A DNA stretch of 64,000 nt from CAMLHP01 sp035759745 (GTDB lineage Bacteria > Gemmatimonadota > Gemmatimonadetes > Gemmatimonadales > GWC2-71-9). Shown piece after piece: positions 9,080-16,932 of this stretch. Positions within the stretch are counted from its first letter, which is position 1. Every line of letters begins with the position of its first letter. Under the pieces are notes generated by a model. That model worked only from the letters and a program-made list of their open reading frames with translations, had not been told where the DNA came from and searched no databases. Both the position numbers and the translations under genes were made by a program. The stretch is from NCBI GenBank assembly GCA_035759745.1, contig DASTUF010000041.1:5706-69705 (forward strand), given 5' to 3'.

Positions 9080-9780
9080 GCGCGAACGATGTGCAGGCGA
9101 GACTCGCCCTCGAACCGGAAATCGGGCATGATGCGTTCGAAGTACTGGTCCACCGCCCGCCGGCATCCCGACCACGTGTGGTAGTCGTCGATCACCAGCC
9201 TGCCGCCCCGCACCAGCCGGGGCACGATCCGCTGGAGGCAGGTCATCACCGACTCGTACCAGTCCCCATCCAGGTGCGCCAGGGCCACGGGACCCGCGGG
9301 CTTGAGCGTATCCTGGAACAACCCCTCCACCAGCTCGACGTGGTTCTCCTCGATCGGATAACCGAGCCGCTGAAAGTTGCCGGTCACGCGTTGGCGGAGG
9401 TCCTCCTCATATCCGTAATAGCGGCCCCCATCGATGCCGTCCGATTGCCCGCTCTGTATCACCTCGTAACGCCGGTGCACGTCCTCGCCATCGAGCTCCG
9501 ACGGCGGCGGGATCATGCCGAAGACATCAAAAACGTGCATCGCGCGGTCTGGTGACTTGGCTGCGGCCATGACGATGGCAGAGCCTCCGAGGGCGCATCC
9601 AGCCTCGATCAATATCCCTTCAAGCCCGGCCTCCTCGATCCACCGGACTTCCCGTTGCAGCTCCGTGAGCGCCTCCACGTTGAGGTAGGTCAGCCCCTCG
9701 GCGCGCACTTTCCGTACGATGGCTGGAACTCGGGGCCTTCCGGCCAGCGCCCGCGCCCACTCGCGCAATGTGCCTCGCAT
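9076..9780 (-). CDS. TylF/MycF-like SAM-dependent methyltransferase
   Basis: 234 residues. Visible: IEAGCALGGSAIVMA (SAM-binding loop), a VFDVFGMIPPPSELDG acidic segment, ALAHLDGDWYESV and RLVIDDYHTWSGC, which hold the metal-binding Asp residues typical of macrocin-O-methyltransferase-like enzymes. The family O-methylates sugars in antibiotics, but members are common outside such clusters; no biosynthetic cluster is present here, so the sugar or other acceptor is unknown. First gene of a coupled run with the HD hydrolase. Confidence 0.82.
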   Translation of the reverse strand: MRGTLREWARALAGRPRVPAIVRKVRAEGLTYLNVEALTELQREVRWIEEAGLEGILIEAGCALGGSAIVMAAAKSPDRAMHVFDVFGMIPPPSELDGEDVHRRYEVIQSGQSDGIDGGRYYGYEEDLRQRVTGNFQRLGYPIEENHVELVEGLFQDTLKPAGPVALAHLDGDWYESVMTCLQRIVPRLVRGGRLVIDDYHTWSGCRRAVDQYFERIMPDFRFEGESRLHIVRA

Positions 9781-9858
9781 GTCAGCCCTCCTTCGCCCGG
9801 AATATCCCCGCAGGGGCGGGGCAGCGCCACCCGGAGCCGCCCCAGCCGCCTGGCGCAG

Positions 9859-10161
9859 TCAGCCGGATGACTCCTGGCCCGGTCGGCTGCGGGTGTTCAG
9901 CCAGTAGTAGAACGGCAGGCCGAAGCCCAGGCCTCCCAGCAACGAGAGGACGACGAACCACGTCCAGCGGATCGGGCCCGGCGGACGCTGGGCGAAGTGG
10001 ACCGCAAGCAGCACCAGCAGAAGCATCGCCTCCAGCATGAATGCGAGGGCGAGCCGATTGGCCAGCATGGCACCGATTCCGTCAAACTCGGTAACGAGCC
10101 ATGCGACGAAGAGGCCGTTGGGCACCACCAACCCGAAGAGCGCTACCAGAAGAAGCCACAT
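9859..10161 (-). CDS. Small membrane protein, three helices
   Basis: 100 residues from the ATG at 10161. Three hydrophobic segments (about 2-23, 35-58 and 68-88) and a short charged tail. No family recognised. It follows the cupin gene by 38 bp on the same strand. Confidence 0.65.
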   Translation of the reverse strand: MWLLLVALFGLVVPNGLFVAWLVTEFDGIGAMLANRLALAFMLEAMLLLVLLAVHFAQRPPGPIRWTWFVVLSLLGGLGFGLPFYYWLNTRSRPGQESSG

Positions 10162-10199
10162 GGGATTGCCTTCCGCTCGAGGTCGATCAGGTCGCCGCG

Positions 10200-10583
10200 T
10201 CATTCCAGGCACACCGTCAGCAGCATCTCGGACTCCACCCGGGCCTCGACAGCATGGGGAACCCCCGGCTCCAGCACCACCATCATGCGTTCGCCCAGTT
10301 CGTGCCGAGCCCCGCCAGCGTCCACCGTGATGCTTCCCCGGAGGCACTCGATCAGCACCTGACCCGGCGCCTTGTGCTCCGGCAGGCGCCCGCCGGCCTC
10401 GAACGCGAACAGGACCAGGCGCAGCGGACCGCGGTGGATGAGACCCACCTGCCGGTGGCCGTCCCTGGCAGCATGAGGCTCGGACCTGAGGCGCTGGGCG
10501 AACGCGGGCAGGTCGAGCACTTCAGCCGGACCGGAGAGCCGGGTGGCAGGATGGGGGCGAAGTCGTTCGTCAGGTGACGTCAT
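10200..10583 (-). CDS. Cupin-domain protein
   Basis: 127 residues. The ATG at 10583 has a GGGAG ribosome site 7 nt upstream, which decides it over an ATG 69 nt further up. The cupin barrel shows FEAGGRLPEH (motif 1) and a LEPGVPHAVEA segment (motif 2). Metal ligands are only partly conserved. Probably binds a small ligand or has a regulatory role. Divergent from the phosphatidyltransferase gene, 67 bp between starts. Confidence 0.75.
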   Translation of the reverse strand: MTSPDERLRPHPATRLSGPAEVLDLPAFAQRLRSEPHAARDGHRQVGLIHRGPLRLVLFAFEAGGRLPEHKAPGQVLIECLRGSITVDAGGARHELGERMMVVLEPGVPHAVEARVESEMLLTVCLE

Positions 10584-10650
10584 GAAGATCTCCCGGAATC
10601 GCAGGAATGCCTGCCCGAAGTAGACACCGCCCGCTGGCGAGCGCAACTTC

Positions 10651-11292
10651 ATGGCTCACCTGGAGGATACCGTGCTCGCCAACTGGATCACGCTGTCGCG
10701 GTTCCCGCTGCTGGTGCTGATCATCGTGATCCTGTACCACGGATCTCCGCCGATGCGGCTGCTGGGGACGGGCATCCTGTTTGTGGGGCTGATGCTGGAC
10801 ACTGTGGACGGTGTGGTGGCGCGGCGCACCGGCCAGACCAGCCTGTTCGGCAGCGTGCTGGACATCGCCGCAGACCGGACCTACGAGCTGGTGCTCTGGG
10901 TCTGCTTCGCGGACCTGCGCCTGATCCCGGCGATAATTCCCATCGTTGTCATCGCGCGCACCACCCTGACCGACGCATTCCGGAGCATCGGCGTCGCCCA
11001 GGGCATTCCCCCGTTCGACCAGCACCGTACCGCGCTCAGCAAGTTCCTGGTGGGATCTCCCTTCATGCGCACTGGCTACGCGGTCACCAAGGTGGTGACG
11101 TTCTGCGGACTGGCGCTCACGCTCGCCTTCTCCGGCTTCGCCCCGGATTCCTTCCCGGGTCAGTCCGCGCCGGCGATGCTGCGATTCTTCCAGGTGATTG
11201 CGTGGGTGGCGCTGGGCTTCTGCGTCTTCCGCGGGCTGCCGGTGATCATCAGTGCACTGAAGCGCTACTGGGGCACCCCGGCGCCCTCGTAA
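10651..11292 (+). CDS. CDP-alcohol phosphatidyltransferase
   Basis: 213 residues, integral membrane protein with about five or six helices. The full catalytic signature is visible: Asp50, Asp53-Gly54, Ala57-Arg58, Gly67, Asp71, Asp75. The family transfers a phosphatidyl group from CDP-diacylglycerol to an alcohol (glycerol-3-phosphate, inositol, serine or choline); the acceptor cannot be read. Its last 28 bp overlap the end of the convergent creatininase-like gene. Confidence 0.88.
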   Translation: MAHLEDTVLANWITLSRFPLLVLIIVILYHGSPPMRLLGTGILFVGLMLDTVDGVVARRTGQTSLFGSVLDIAADRTYELVLWVCFADLRLIPAIIPIVVIARTTLTDAFRSIGVAQGIPPFDQHRTALSKFLVGSPFMRTGYAVTKVVTFCGLALTLAFSGFAPDSFPGQSAPAMLRFFQVIAWVALGFCVFRGLPVIISALKRYWGTPAPS

Positions 11293-12047
11293 AGCGCGTT
11301 CGGATCCGCCGCCGCCAGCTCCACCAGGAACTGGCTCATCCGGTCCACCACCGCGCGCATGAATCGTTCGCCCTGCTCGGGTGTCGCTGCCGCCGGGTCG
11401 CCGACCCCGGTGTCATCGGTGACGTCGACCCAGCGCCGCGGCGTCCAGGCCCAGCCCTCGCGCAAGGCGGTGATGCTGAACGGCCGCGCGGTGCCGGGGC
11501 CGGCCGACGACAGCGGCTGCACCAGCGACGGCGCCATGTGCAGCATCAAGCTGGTTTCCAGCTCGCCGGCGTGGTCACCCGGGTCGTCGAAGTACTCGCG
11601 TGCCGGAACCACCGTGTACCAGTTGACCTGGCACAGCACCATGCCGGAATCCGGCTGCAGCTCCCGGATCATCTGCTTGAAGTCGTTGCCGCCGTGTCCG
11701 TTGAGAATCACCAGCTTGCGCACGCCGTGCGCCCGGAGGCCCGGCAGCAGGTCACGCAGCACGGCGAGCTGGGTACTGGGGTTCAGGTTGAGGCAGAGCG
11801 GCACCTCCCGCTGTCCGGTCTGCACCCCGAACGGCACGGCGGGCAGCACCACCACCCGGGCGCCGCGCTCCCACGCGGCCGCCGCAGCGGCCATGGCCAT
11901 CGCGTCGCTCTGGATCGTGTCGGTGGCGTACGGCAGGTGCCGGTTATGGGCCTCGGTCGCGCCCCACGGCAGGATGGCCACTTCGTACCGGGTGGTACGG
12001 ACTGCGTCCCAGGTGGCTTCGGCCAGTAGGTAGGGGCGCGCGGTCAT
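11265..12047 (-). CDS. Creatininase family amidohydrolase
   Basis: 260 residues. Signature elements are PWGATEAHNRHLPYATD (metal-binding Glu, His and Asp), a central LNGHGGND and a later DDPGDHAGELETSLML (His and Glu). These define the creatinine amidohydrolase/ArfB fold, which hydrolyses cyclic amides and needs Zn or Mn. True creatininase activity is not implied. The start overlaps the ABM gene stop by 4 bp (ATGA). Confidence 0.87.
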   Translation of the reverse strand: MTARPYLLAEATWDAVRTTRYEVAILPWGATEAHNRHLPYATDTIQSDAMAMAAAAAAWERGARVVVLPAVPFGVQTGQREVPLCLNLNPSTQLAVLRDLLPGLRAHGVRKLVILNGHGGNDFKQMIRELQPDSGMVLCQVNWYTVVPAREYFDDPGDHAGELETSLMLHMAPSLVQPLSSAGPGTARPFSITALREGWAWTPRRWVDVTDDTGVGDPAAATPEQGERFMRAVVDRMSQFLVELAAADPNALYEGAGVPQ

Positions 12048-12367
12048 GCCGCGGACGTGTCGGACGAGTAGTACAGCACCTCGGAGTGATGGACGCGGGG
12101 CTCGCGTTCCAGCAGGAAGTCATCGTCCTCGTCGTAGTACCGCGCCACTTCGTAGTCATCGCCGGCGAACTTCTTGATCGCGTCTACCGAGTCCCACAGC
12201 GTGGTGATGAGGAAATGGGCGGCGTCGCCCTCAACCCAGCGTTCCACCAGCACGGCCCGGTTGCCGGGCGTGGCCTGGTAATCGGCAAGCCCGGTGCTAT
12301 TCAGGTAATCGAAATATTCATCTGCACGGGCGGCGGGAACCCGCCCGTGCCAGCTGCGTGCGATCAT
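12044..12367 (-). CDS. Antibiotic biosynthesis monooxygenase (ABM) fold protein
   Basis: 107 residues. An RSWHGRVP opening strand, a central FLITTLWDSVDAIKKFAG and a terminal HSEVLYY strand fit the dimeric alpha/beta barrel of ABM-type proteins. These are small cofactor-free oxygenases or ligand-binding proteins; the activity here is unknown. It follows the kinase gene by 22 bp and overlaps the creatininase-like gene, so the three may be co-transcribed. Confidence 0.75.
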   Translation of the reverse strand: MIARSWHGRVPAARADEYFDYLNSTGLADYQATPGNRAVLVERWVEGDAAHFLITTLWDSVDAIKKFAGDDYEVARYYDEDDDFLLEREPRVHHSEVLYYSSDTSAA

Positions 12368-12389
12368 GATGAATTCCCCTCGGAAAGAC

Positions 12390-14588
12390 CTACAGCTTCT
12401 CGAGAATGGCCTTGAAGCGGGGGTCGCCCCGCACCGGAGCGAAATCGGGGTCGTTTTCGATCCACTCCCGCATGCCGAAGCCGAATCGCACCGCCTGCTC
12501 CAGAATCTTCAGCGCCTCGTCGTACTCGCCCCGGACCGCGTGGATGCACGCGCTGTTGTACAGGATCCCCGAATCTTCCGGGTCGATCTCCAGCGCCCTG
12601 CGGGACCAGTCCATGCTGCGTTCCGGCTGCCCCGCCTCGTAGAGGCATTGGGCCCCCAGGATCAACGCCCGCGCATCGTCGGGGTGCAGCTCAACATGCT
12701 GCACCACCCGATCCATGCCCATCGCGAACGCCGCCTTGGCTTCATCATGCGCACCGGTGGCCTCGAGCGCCGTCGCGAGGAACACTGGAGAATTGTAGTC
12801 CTCCGGCCGCAGCCGGCTGGCCTCACGGAAGCGGTCAATCGACGCCTCGACCTGCCCCTGCTGCATCAGCGCGCGCCCATAGAAATAGTGGGCCTCGTAG
12901 AGCAGCGGATCCAGCCGCAGTGCGGTCTCGAACGCCGTCTTCGCTTCGGCGAATCGCTGGGCGAACGCCAGCGCCATGCCGCGCGAGGTGTGGGTTTCGG
13001 CTCGCAGCGGGTCCAGTTCGATGGCCCGGCGGCTGGCGCTGTCGGCCCGTTCGAGGTTGCCCTTGCTGCCGTCCCAGTAGATGTAGAGGAAGGAGCAGCA
13101 GTCGGCGATCCCGGCGTGCGCCAGGGCGTAGTCGGGGTCAATCTCGGCCGCGCGCTCGAACATCCGGCGGGCGTACTCGATCTCCCGCTTGCGCCACAGG
13201 TGGAAGTACTGGCGGCCCCGCAGGTAGAACTCGTAGGCCACCACGTTCTCGGTGGGCGCCCGGCCGAGGTTCCGCTTCTCGTCCTCGCTCAGCACCACGC
13301 GCAGCGCCTTCACGATGTTGGCCGATATCTCGTCCTGGATCTCGAAGATGTCCTCCAGCTCCCGGTCATAACGCTCGGACCAGAGCTGGTAGCCATCGTG
13401 CACACTGATCAGCTGCGCCGTGATCCGGAGCTTCTTCCCGCCCTTCCGCACGCTTCCCTCGAGCACCGTGCCCACGCCCAGCTGCTCGCCGATGGTCCGG
13501 ATGTCGAGGTTCTTGCCCTTGAACGCGAAGGCCGACGTGCGCGACGCCACCTGGAGCGACTGCACCTTCATCAGCGCGTTGATGATCTCCTCGGCCATGC
13601 CGTCGGTGAAGTACTCGTTTTCGGGATCGGCGCTCATGTTGGCGAAGGGCAGCACCGCGATCGACGTCCGTACGGCGACGGCCGGGGTGGCGAGCGGGGT
13701 GGCATTGGGCGGGGTGACGACCCGGGGGGATCCCAGCGCCTGCGCGACCAGGTCCGCCGACTGGAACCGGTCACCCGGATCCTTGGCCAGGCTTTTCGTC
13801 ACCACCCGCTCCAGCTCAGCGGAGACGAAGGCCCCGCTCGCCCGCACCGACGGCACCGGATCGGTGAAGCGCTTCATGATCACCGCCTGCATGGTCGAGC
13901 CGGTGAACGGGGCCGAGCCGGTCAGCATCTCGAAGAGGACGCACCCCAGGCTGTAGATGTCGGTGCGCCCGTCCAGCTCGCCCTCGCCCGACGCCTGCTC
14001 CGGACTCATGTAGGCGGGTGTGCCCACCGCCATGCCCGCCTGCGTGAGGCTGTCACCGCTGGCAACGCTCACCGCCTTGGCGATGCCGAAGTCGGTGACC
14101 ACCGCTTCGCCTTCATGCACCATGACGTTTTCGGGCTTGATATCGCGGTGCACCACCCCGCTGCGATGGGCGTAGTCGAGCGCGACTGCCATGTCGCGCC
14201 CGATCTTCACCGAGTCTTCCACCGAGAGTTGCTTCTCCCGGGTCAGCCGGTCGCGCAGCGACTGCCCCTCCACGAACGGCATCACGAAATAGAGCATCGG
14301 CTGGCCACCGTCGGCACCGCTGGCGCTGCCCGAGTCGTACAGTGGCAGGATATGCGGGTGCTGGAGCCTCGCGGCAATCTGGATCTCGCGCAGGAAGCGC
14401 TCGGAACCCAGCGAAGCGGCCAGTTCCGGGTGCAGCACCTTGAGCGCCACCTGGCGGCCATGCTTGAGGTCCTGGGCCCGGAAGACCGTGGCCATGCCGC
14501 CCCGGCCAACTTCGCGGTCGATGGTGTACCGGCCGGCCAGCGCCTGCTGCAAGCGTTCTTTCAGCGGGGTGGGGGACGTGGCCGTCAT
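12390..14588 (-). CDS. Ser/Thr protein kinase with TolB-like domain and TPRs (tandem copy 2)
   Basis: 732 residues. Kinase about 18-285: GRGGMATVFRAQD, VALKVL, HRDIKPENVMV, DFGIAKA, GTPAYMSPEQAS. TolB-like domain about 305-435 (SIAVLPFANMSADPE, VLEGSVRKGG, WSERYDRELEDIF). TPR repeats to the C-terminus, which ends in a PVRGDPRFKAIL motif shared with the other two kinases. No transmembrane helix. The start ATG shares a TGATG with the stop of the upstream kinase, so the pair is translationally coupled. The two are clearly paralogues, with nearly identical glycine loops and TolB segments. Confidence 0.9.
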   Translation of the reverse strand: MTATSPTPLKERLQQALAGRYTIDREVGRGGMATVFRAQDLKHGRQVALKVLHPELAASLGSERFLREIQIAARLQHPHILPLYDSGSASGADGGQPMLYFVMPFVEGQSLRDRLTREKQLSVEDSVKIGRDMAVALDYAHRSGVVHRDIKPENVMVHEGEAVVTDFGIAKAVSVASGDSLTQAGMAVGTPAYMSPEQASGEGELDGRTDIYSLGCVLFEMLTGSAPFTGSTMQAVIMKRFTDPVPSVRASGAFVSAELERVVTKSLAKDPGDRFQSADLVAQALGSPRVVTPPNATPLATPAVAVRTSIAVLPFANMSADPENEYFTDGMAEEIINALMKVQSLQVASRTSAFAFKGKNLDIRTIGEQLGVGTVLEGSVRKGGKKLRITAQLISVHDGYQLWSERYDRELEDIFEIQDEISANIVKALRVVLSEDEKRNLGRAPTENVVAYEFYLRGRQYFHLWRKREIEYARRMFERAAEIDPDYALAHAGIADCCSFLYIYWDGSKGNLERADSASRRAIELDPLRAETHTSRGMALAFAQRFAEAKTAFETALRLDPLLYEAHYFYGRALMQQGQVEASIDRFREASRLRPEDYNSPVFLATALEATGAHDEAKAAFAMGMDRVVQHVELHPDDARALILGAQCLYEAGQPERSMDWSRRALEIDPEDSGILYNSACIHAVRGEYDEALKILEQAVRFGFGMREWIENDPDFAPVRGDPRFKAILEKL

Positions 14589-16762
14589 CAGCGCGCCGCC
14601 AGCAGCGCCTGGAACCGGGGCAGGCCACGGACCGGATCCAGGTCGGAGTCGTGTTCCAGCCACTCCCAATGCCCGAACCCGTTCTGGATTGCCCGCTCGA
14701 CGGTGGAGATTGCTTCGTCATGCATGTCGGCCGCGGCGTAGGCGCACGCCACGTTGTACAGCACGCCGGAGTCGTCGGGATCGAGCAGCAGGGTCTGCCG
14801 GATCAACTCCAGGCCTCGTTCGACGTCGCCGAACCGGCAATGGATCACCGCCCCCAGCACCAGCGCTCTCGATTCGTCCGGATTGAGCGCCAGCCGGGCA
14901 TCGATCAGCTTCAGTGCCCGCTGGGCCGCGGCCGCCGCATCCAGGGGCCGCCCCAGCGACCGGTACACTTCCTCTGCCAGCGACGGGGCCTGGAAGTCCT
15001 CCGGCCGCACCGCGGACGCCTGTTCGAACAACTCGGCGGATTGCTGGTACTTGCCCTGGGCCAGGCAGGCGCGCGCAAAGAAGAAGTAGGCCTCGAAACT
15101 CTTCGGATTGAGCCGGATGGCTTCGTTGAATTCCAGCTCCGCCTCGGAGTGCTTCCCGCGCAACGTCAGCGCCTGCCCCCGTGCGGTATGCGCCTCGGCC
15201 AGGTCGGGACCGAGTTCGAGGGCCCGGCGGCTGTACGTGTCCGCCCCTTCGAGGTTGGACTTGCTTGCATCCCACCAGGTGTAGAGCGCACAGCAGCAGT
15301 CCGCCGCACCTGCGTGCGCCAGGGCATAATCCGGATCGATCTCCAGCGCCCGCTCGAACATCCGGCGGGCGTACTCGATGCCTCGCTTGCGCCACTGGTG
15401 GAAGTACTGCCGCCCGCGAAGGTAGAAATCGTAGGCCTGTACGTTGGCGGTGGGCGCCTTCTCCACCGCCCGCTTCTCCTTCTCGGTCAGCACCACCCTG
15501 AGCGCCTTGACGATGCTCTCGGCGATCTCGTCCTGGATCGCGAAGACATCCTCGAGCTCACGGTCGTATCGATCGGACCAGAGCTGGTACCCGTCCGCGA
15601 CTTTCACCAGCTGAGCCGAGATCCGGAGCCGGTTGCCGGACTTGCGCACACTTCCCTCGAGCACGGTGCCGGCGCCCAGCTGCTCACCCACCTTGCGCAC
15701 GTCCTGGTGCCCCTTGAAAGCGAATGCCGACGACCGGGACGCCACGTTCAGCGCGTCGATCTTGCTCAGGAAGTTGATGATCTCTTCCGCGATGCCTTCG
15801 CAGAAATAGTCCTGGTCCTTCTGGGGACTCATGTCGGCGAACGGCAGCACCGCGATCGACGTCCTGGCCGGTGCGCTCGGCACCGCCAGCGGCGTGGCGT
15901 TGGGCGGTGTCACCATCTTCGGCGACCCCAGCGCGCTCACCACCTGGTCGGCGCGCTGGTACCGGTCAGCCGGATCCTTGGCCAGGCTGCGAGCCACCAC
16001 CAGCTGCAGCTCGGAGGTAACGTCACGCCGGCTGGCCTGGGCCGACGGCACCGGCTCGGTGAACCGCTTCATGATGACCGCCTGGACGGTCGGGCCAGTG
16101 AAGGGAGCGACGCCGGTCAGCATCTCGTAGAGCACGCAGCCGAGACTGTAGATGTCGGTGCGGCCATCGGGATCCGGCTCGCCCGAGGCCTGCTCCGGGC
16201 TCATGTAGGCCGGCGTGCCCACCGCCGTGCCGGTCTGGGTCAGGTTCTCGTTTCCCGCGGCGCTCACCGCCTTGGCGATGCCGAAATCGGTGACAATCGC
16301 CTCGCCCTCGTGCAGCATCACGTTCTCGGGCTTGATGTCGCGATGAACCACACCCTGCCTATGCGCGTAGTCCAGGGCCGAGGCAATGTCCCGGGCAATC
16401 CGGACCGCATCCTCGATCGGCAACTGGTGTTCCCGGCTCAGCCGGTCGCGCAGCGACTGCCCCTCGATGAAGGGCATGACGTAATACAGGATGGACGCGT
16501 CGTCGCCTTCCACCTGGCCTGAGTCGTAGAGCGGGAGGATGTGTGGATGCTGTAGCCGGGCGGCGATCTGGATCTCACGCAGGAACCGCTCCGCCCCGAG
16601 TGAGGCGGCCAGTTCGGGATGCAGCACCTTGAGCGCCACCTGCCGGCCGTGCTTGGCGTCCTCGGCCAGGTAGACGGTGGCCATGCCGCCGCGCCCGACT
16701 TCGCGCTCGACGGAGTAGCGCCCCGCGAGTCCCGTTCCGAGATGATCGACTAGCCGGGTCAT
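14588..16762 (-). CDS. Ser/Thr protein kinase with TolB-like domain and TPRs (tandem copy 1)
   Basis: 724 residues from the ATG at 16762; a TTG at 16825 is possible but lacks a ribosome site. Domain order as in the downstream paralogue: kinase (GRGGMATVYLAED, HRDIKPENVML, DFGIAKA), TolB-like (SIAVLPFADMSPQKDQDYF, VLEGSVRKSG, WSDRYDRELEDVF), then TPRs. It lacks membrane helices. The upstream TonB receptor gene is separated by an intrinsic terminator, so this kinase pair probably has its own promoter in 16763-16871. Confidence 0.9.
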   Translation of the reverse strand: MTRLVDHLGTGLAGRYSVEREVGRGGMATVYLAEDAKHGRQVALKVLHPELAASLGAERFLREIQIAARLQHPHILPLYDSGQVEGDDASILYYVMPFIEGQSLRDRLSREHQLPIEDAVRIARDIASALDYAHRQGVVHRDIKPENVMLHEGEAIVTDFGIAKAVSAAGNENLTQTGTAVGTPAYMSPEQASGEPDPDGRTDIYSLGCVLYEMLTGVAPFTGPTVQAVIMKRFTEPVPSAQASRRDVTSELQLVVARSLAKDPADRYQRADQVVSALGSPKMVTPPNATPLAVPSAPARTSIAVLPFADMSPQKDQDYFCEGIAEEIINFLSKIDALNVASRSSAFAFKGHQDVRKVGEQLGAGTVLEGSVRKSGNRLRISAQLVKVADGYQLWSDRYDRELEDVFAIQDEIAESIVKALRVVLTEKEKRAVEKAPTANVQAYDFYLRGRQYFHQWRKRGIEYARRMFERALEIDPDYALAHAGAADCCCALYTWWDASKSNLEGADTYSRRALELGPDLAEAHTARGQALTLRGKHSEAELEFNEAIRLNPKSFEAYFFFARACLAQGKYQQSAELFEQASAVRPEDFQAPSLAEEVYRSLGRPLDAAAAAQRALKLIDARLALNPDESRALVLGAVIHCRFGDVERGLELIRQTLLLDPDDSGVLYNVACAYAAADMHDEAISTVERAIQNGFGHWEWLEHDSDLDPVRGLPRFQALLAAR

Positions 16763-16871
16763 TGCGTGACCGGACAAGGCGCTCGAGGAGCGGTCGCTGG
16801 CATGAAGTTCCTGATGGAAGGGCAAGTGCGGAATCTACGCCCAGCGGCGCTCCGCAGCCAGCCTGAAGAAA

Positions 16872-16905
16872 GCCGCCGGTCCGGAAAGTTTTCCGAGCCG
16901 GCGGC
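16872..16905 (-). terminator. Intrinsic terminator of the TonB receptor gene
   Basis: On the minus strand an 8-bp GCCGCCGG/CCGGCGGC outer stem and a 6-bp CGGAAA/TTTCCG inner stem are separated by a two-base internal mismatch, with TTTCTT following. It lies 28 bp after the TonB receptor stop and immediately after the 7-bp repeat at 16907-16927. Confidence 0.6.
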
Positions 16906-16906
16906 C

Positions 16907-16927
16907 CCCTATGCCCTACGCCCTACG
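16907..16927 (-). repeat. Three 7-bp units (GGGCGTA type) after a stop codon
   Basis: Read on the minus strand the units are CGTAGGG, CGTAGGG and CATAGGG. They start 5 bp after the TAA of the TonB receptor gene and end next to its terminator hairpin. Confidence 0.75.
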
Positions 16928-16932
16928 CCCGT

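Noticed and set aside
12366..16522. Long plus-strand frames opposite the kinase genes
   Set aside because: They are antisense shadows of kinase-TolB-TPR genes with complete motifs; no ribosome site or recognisable domain.
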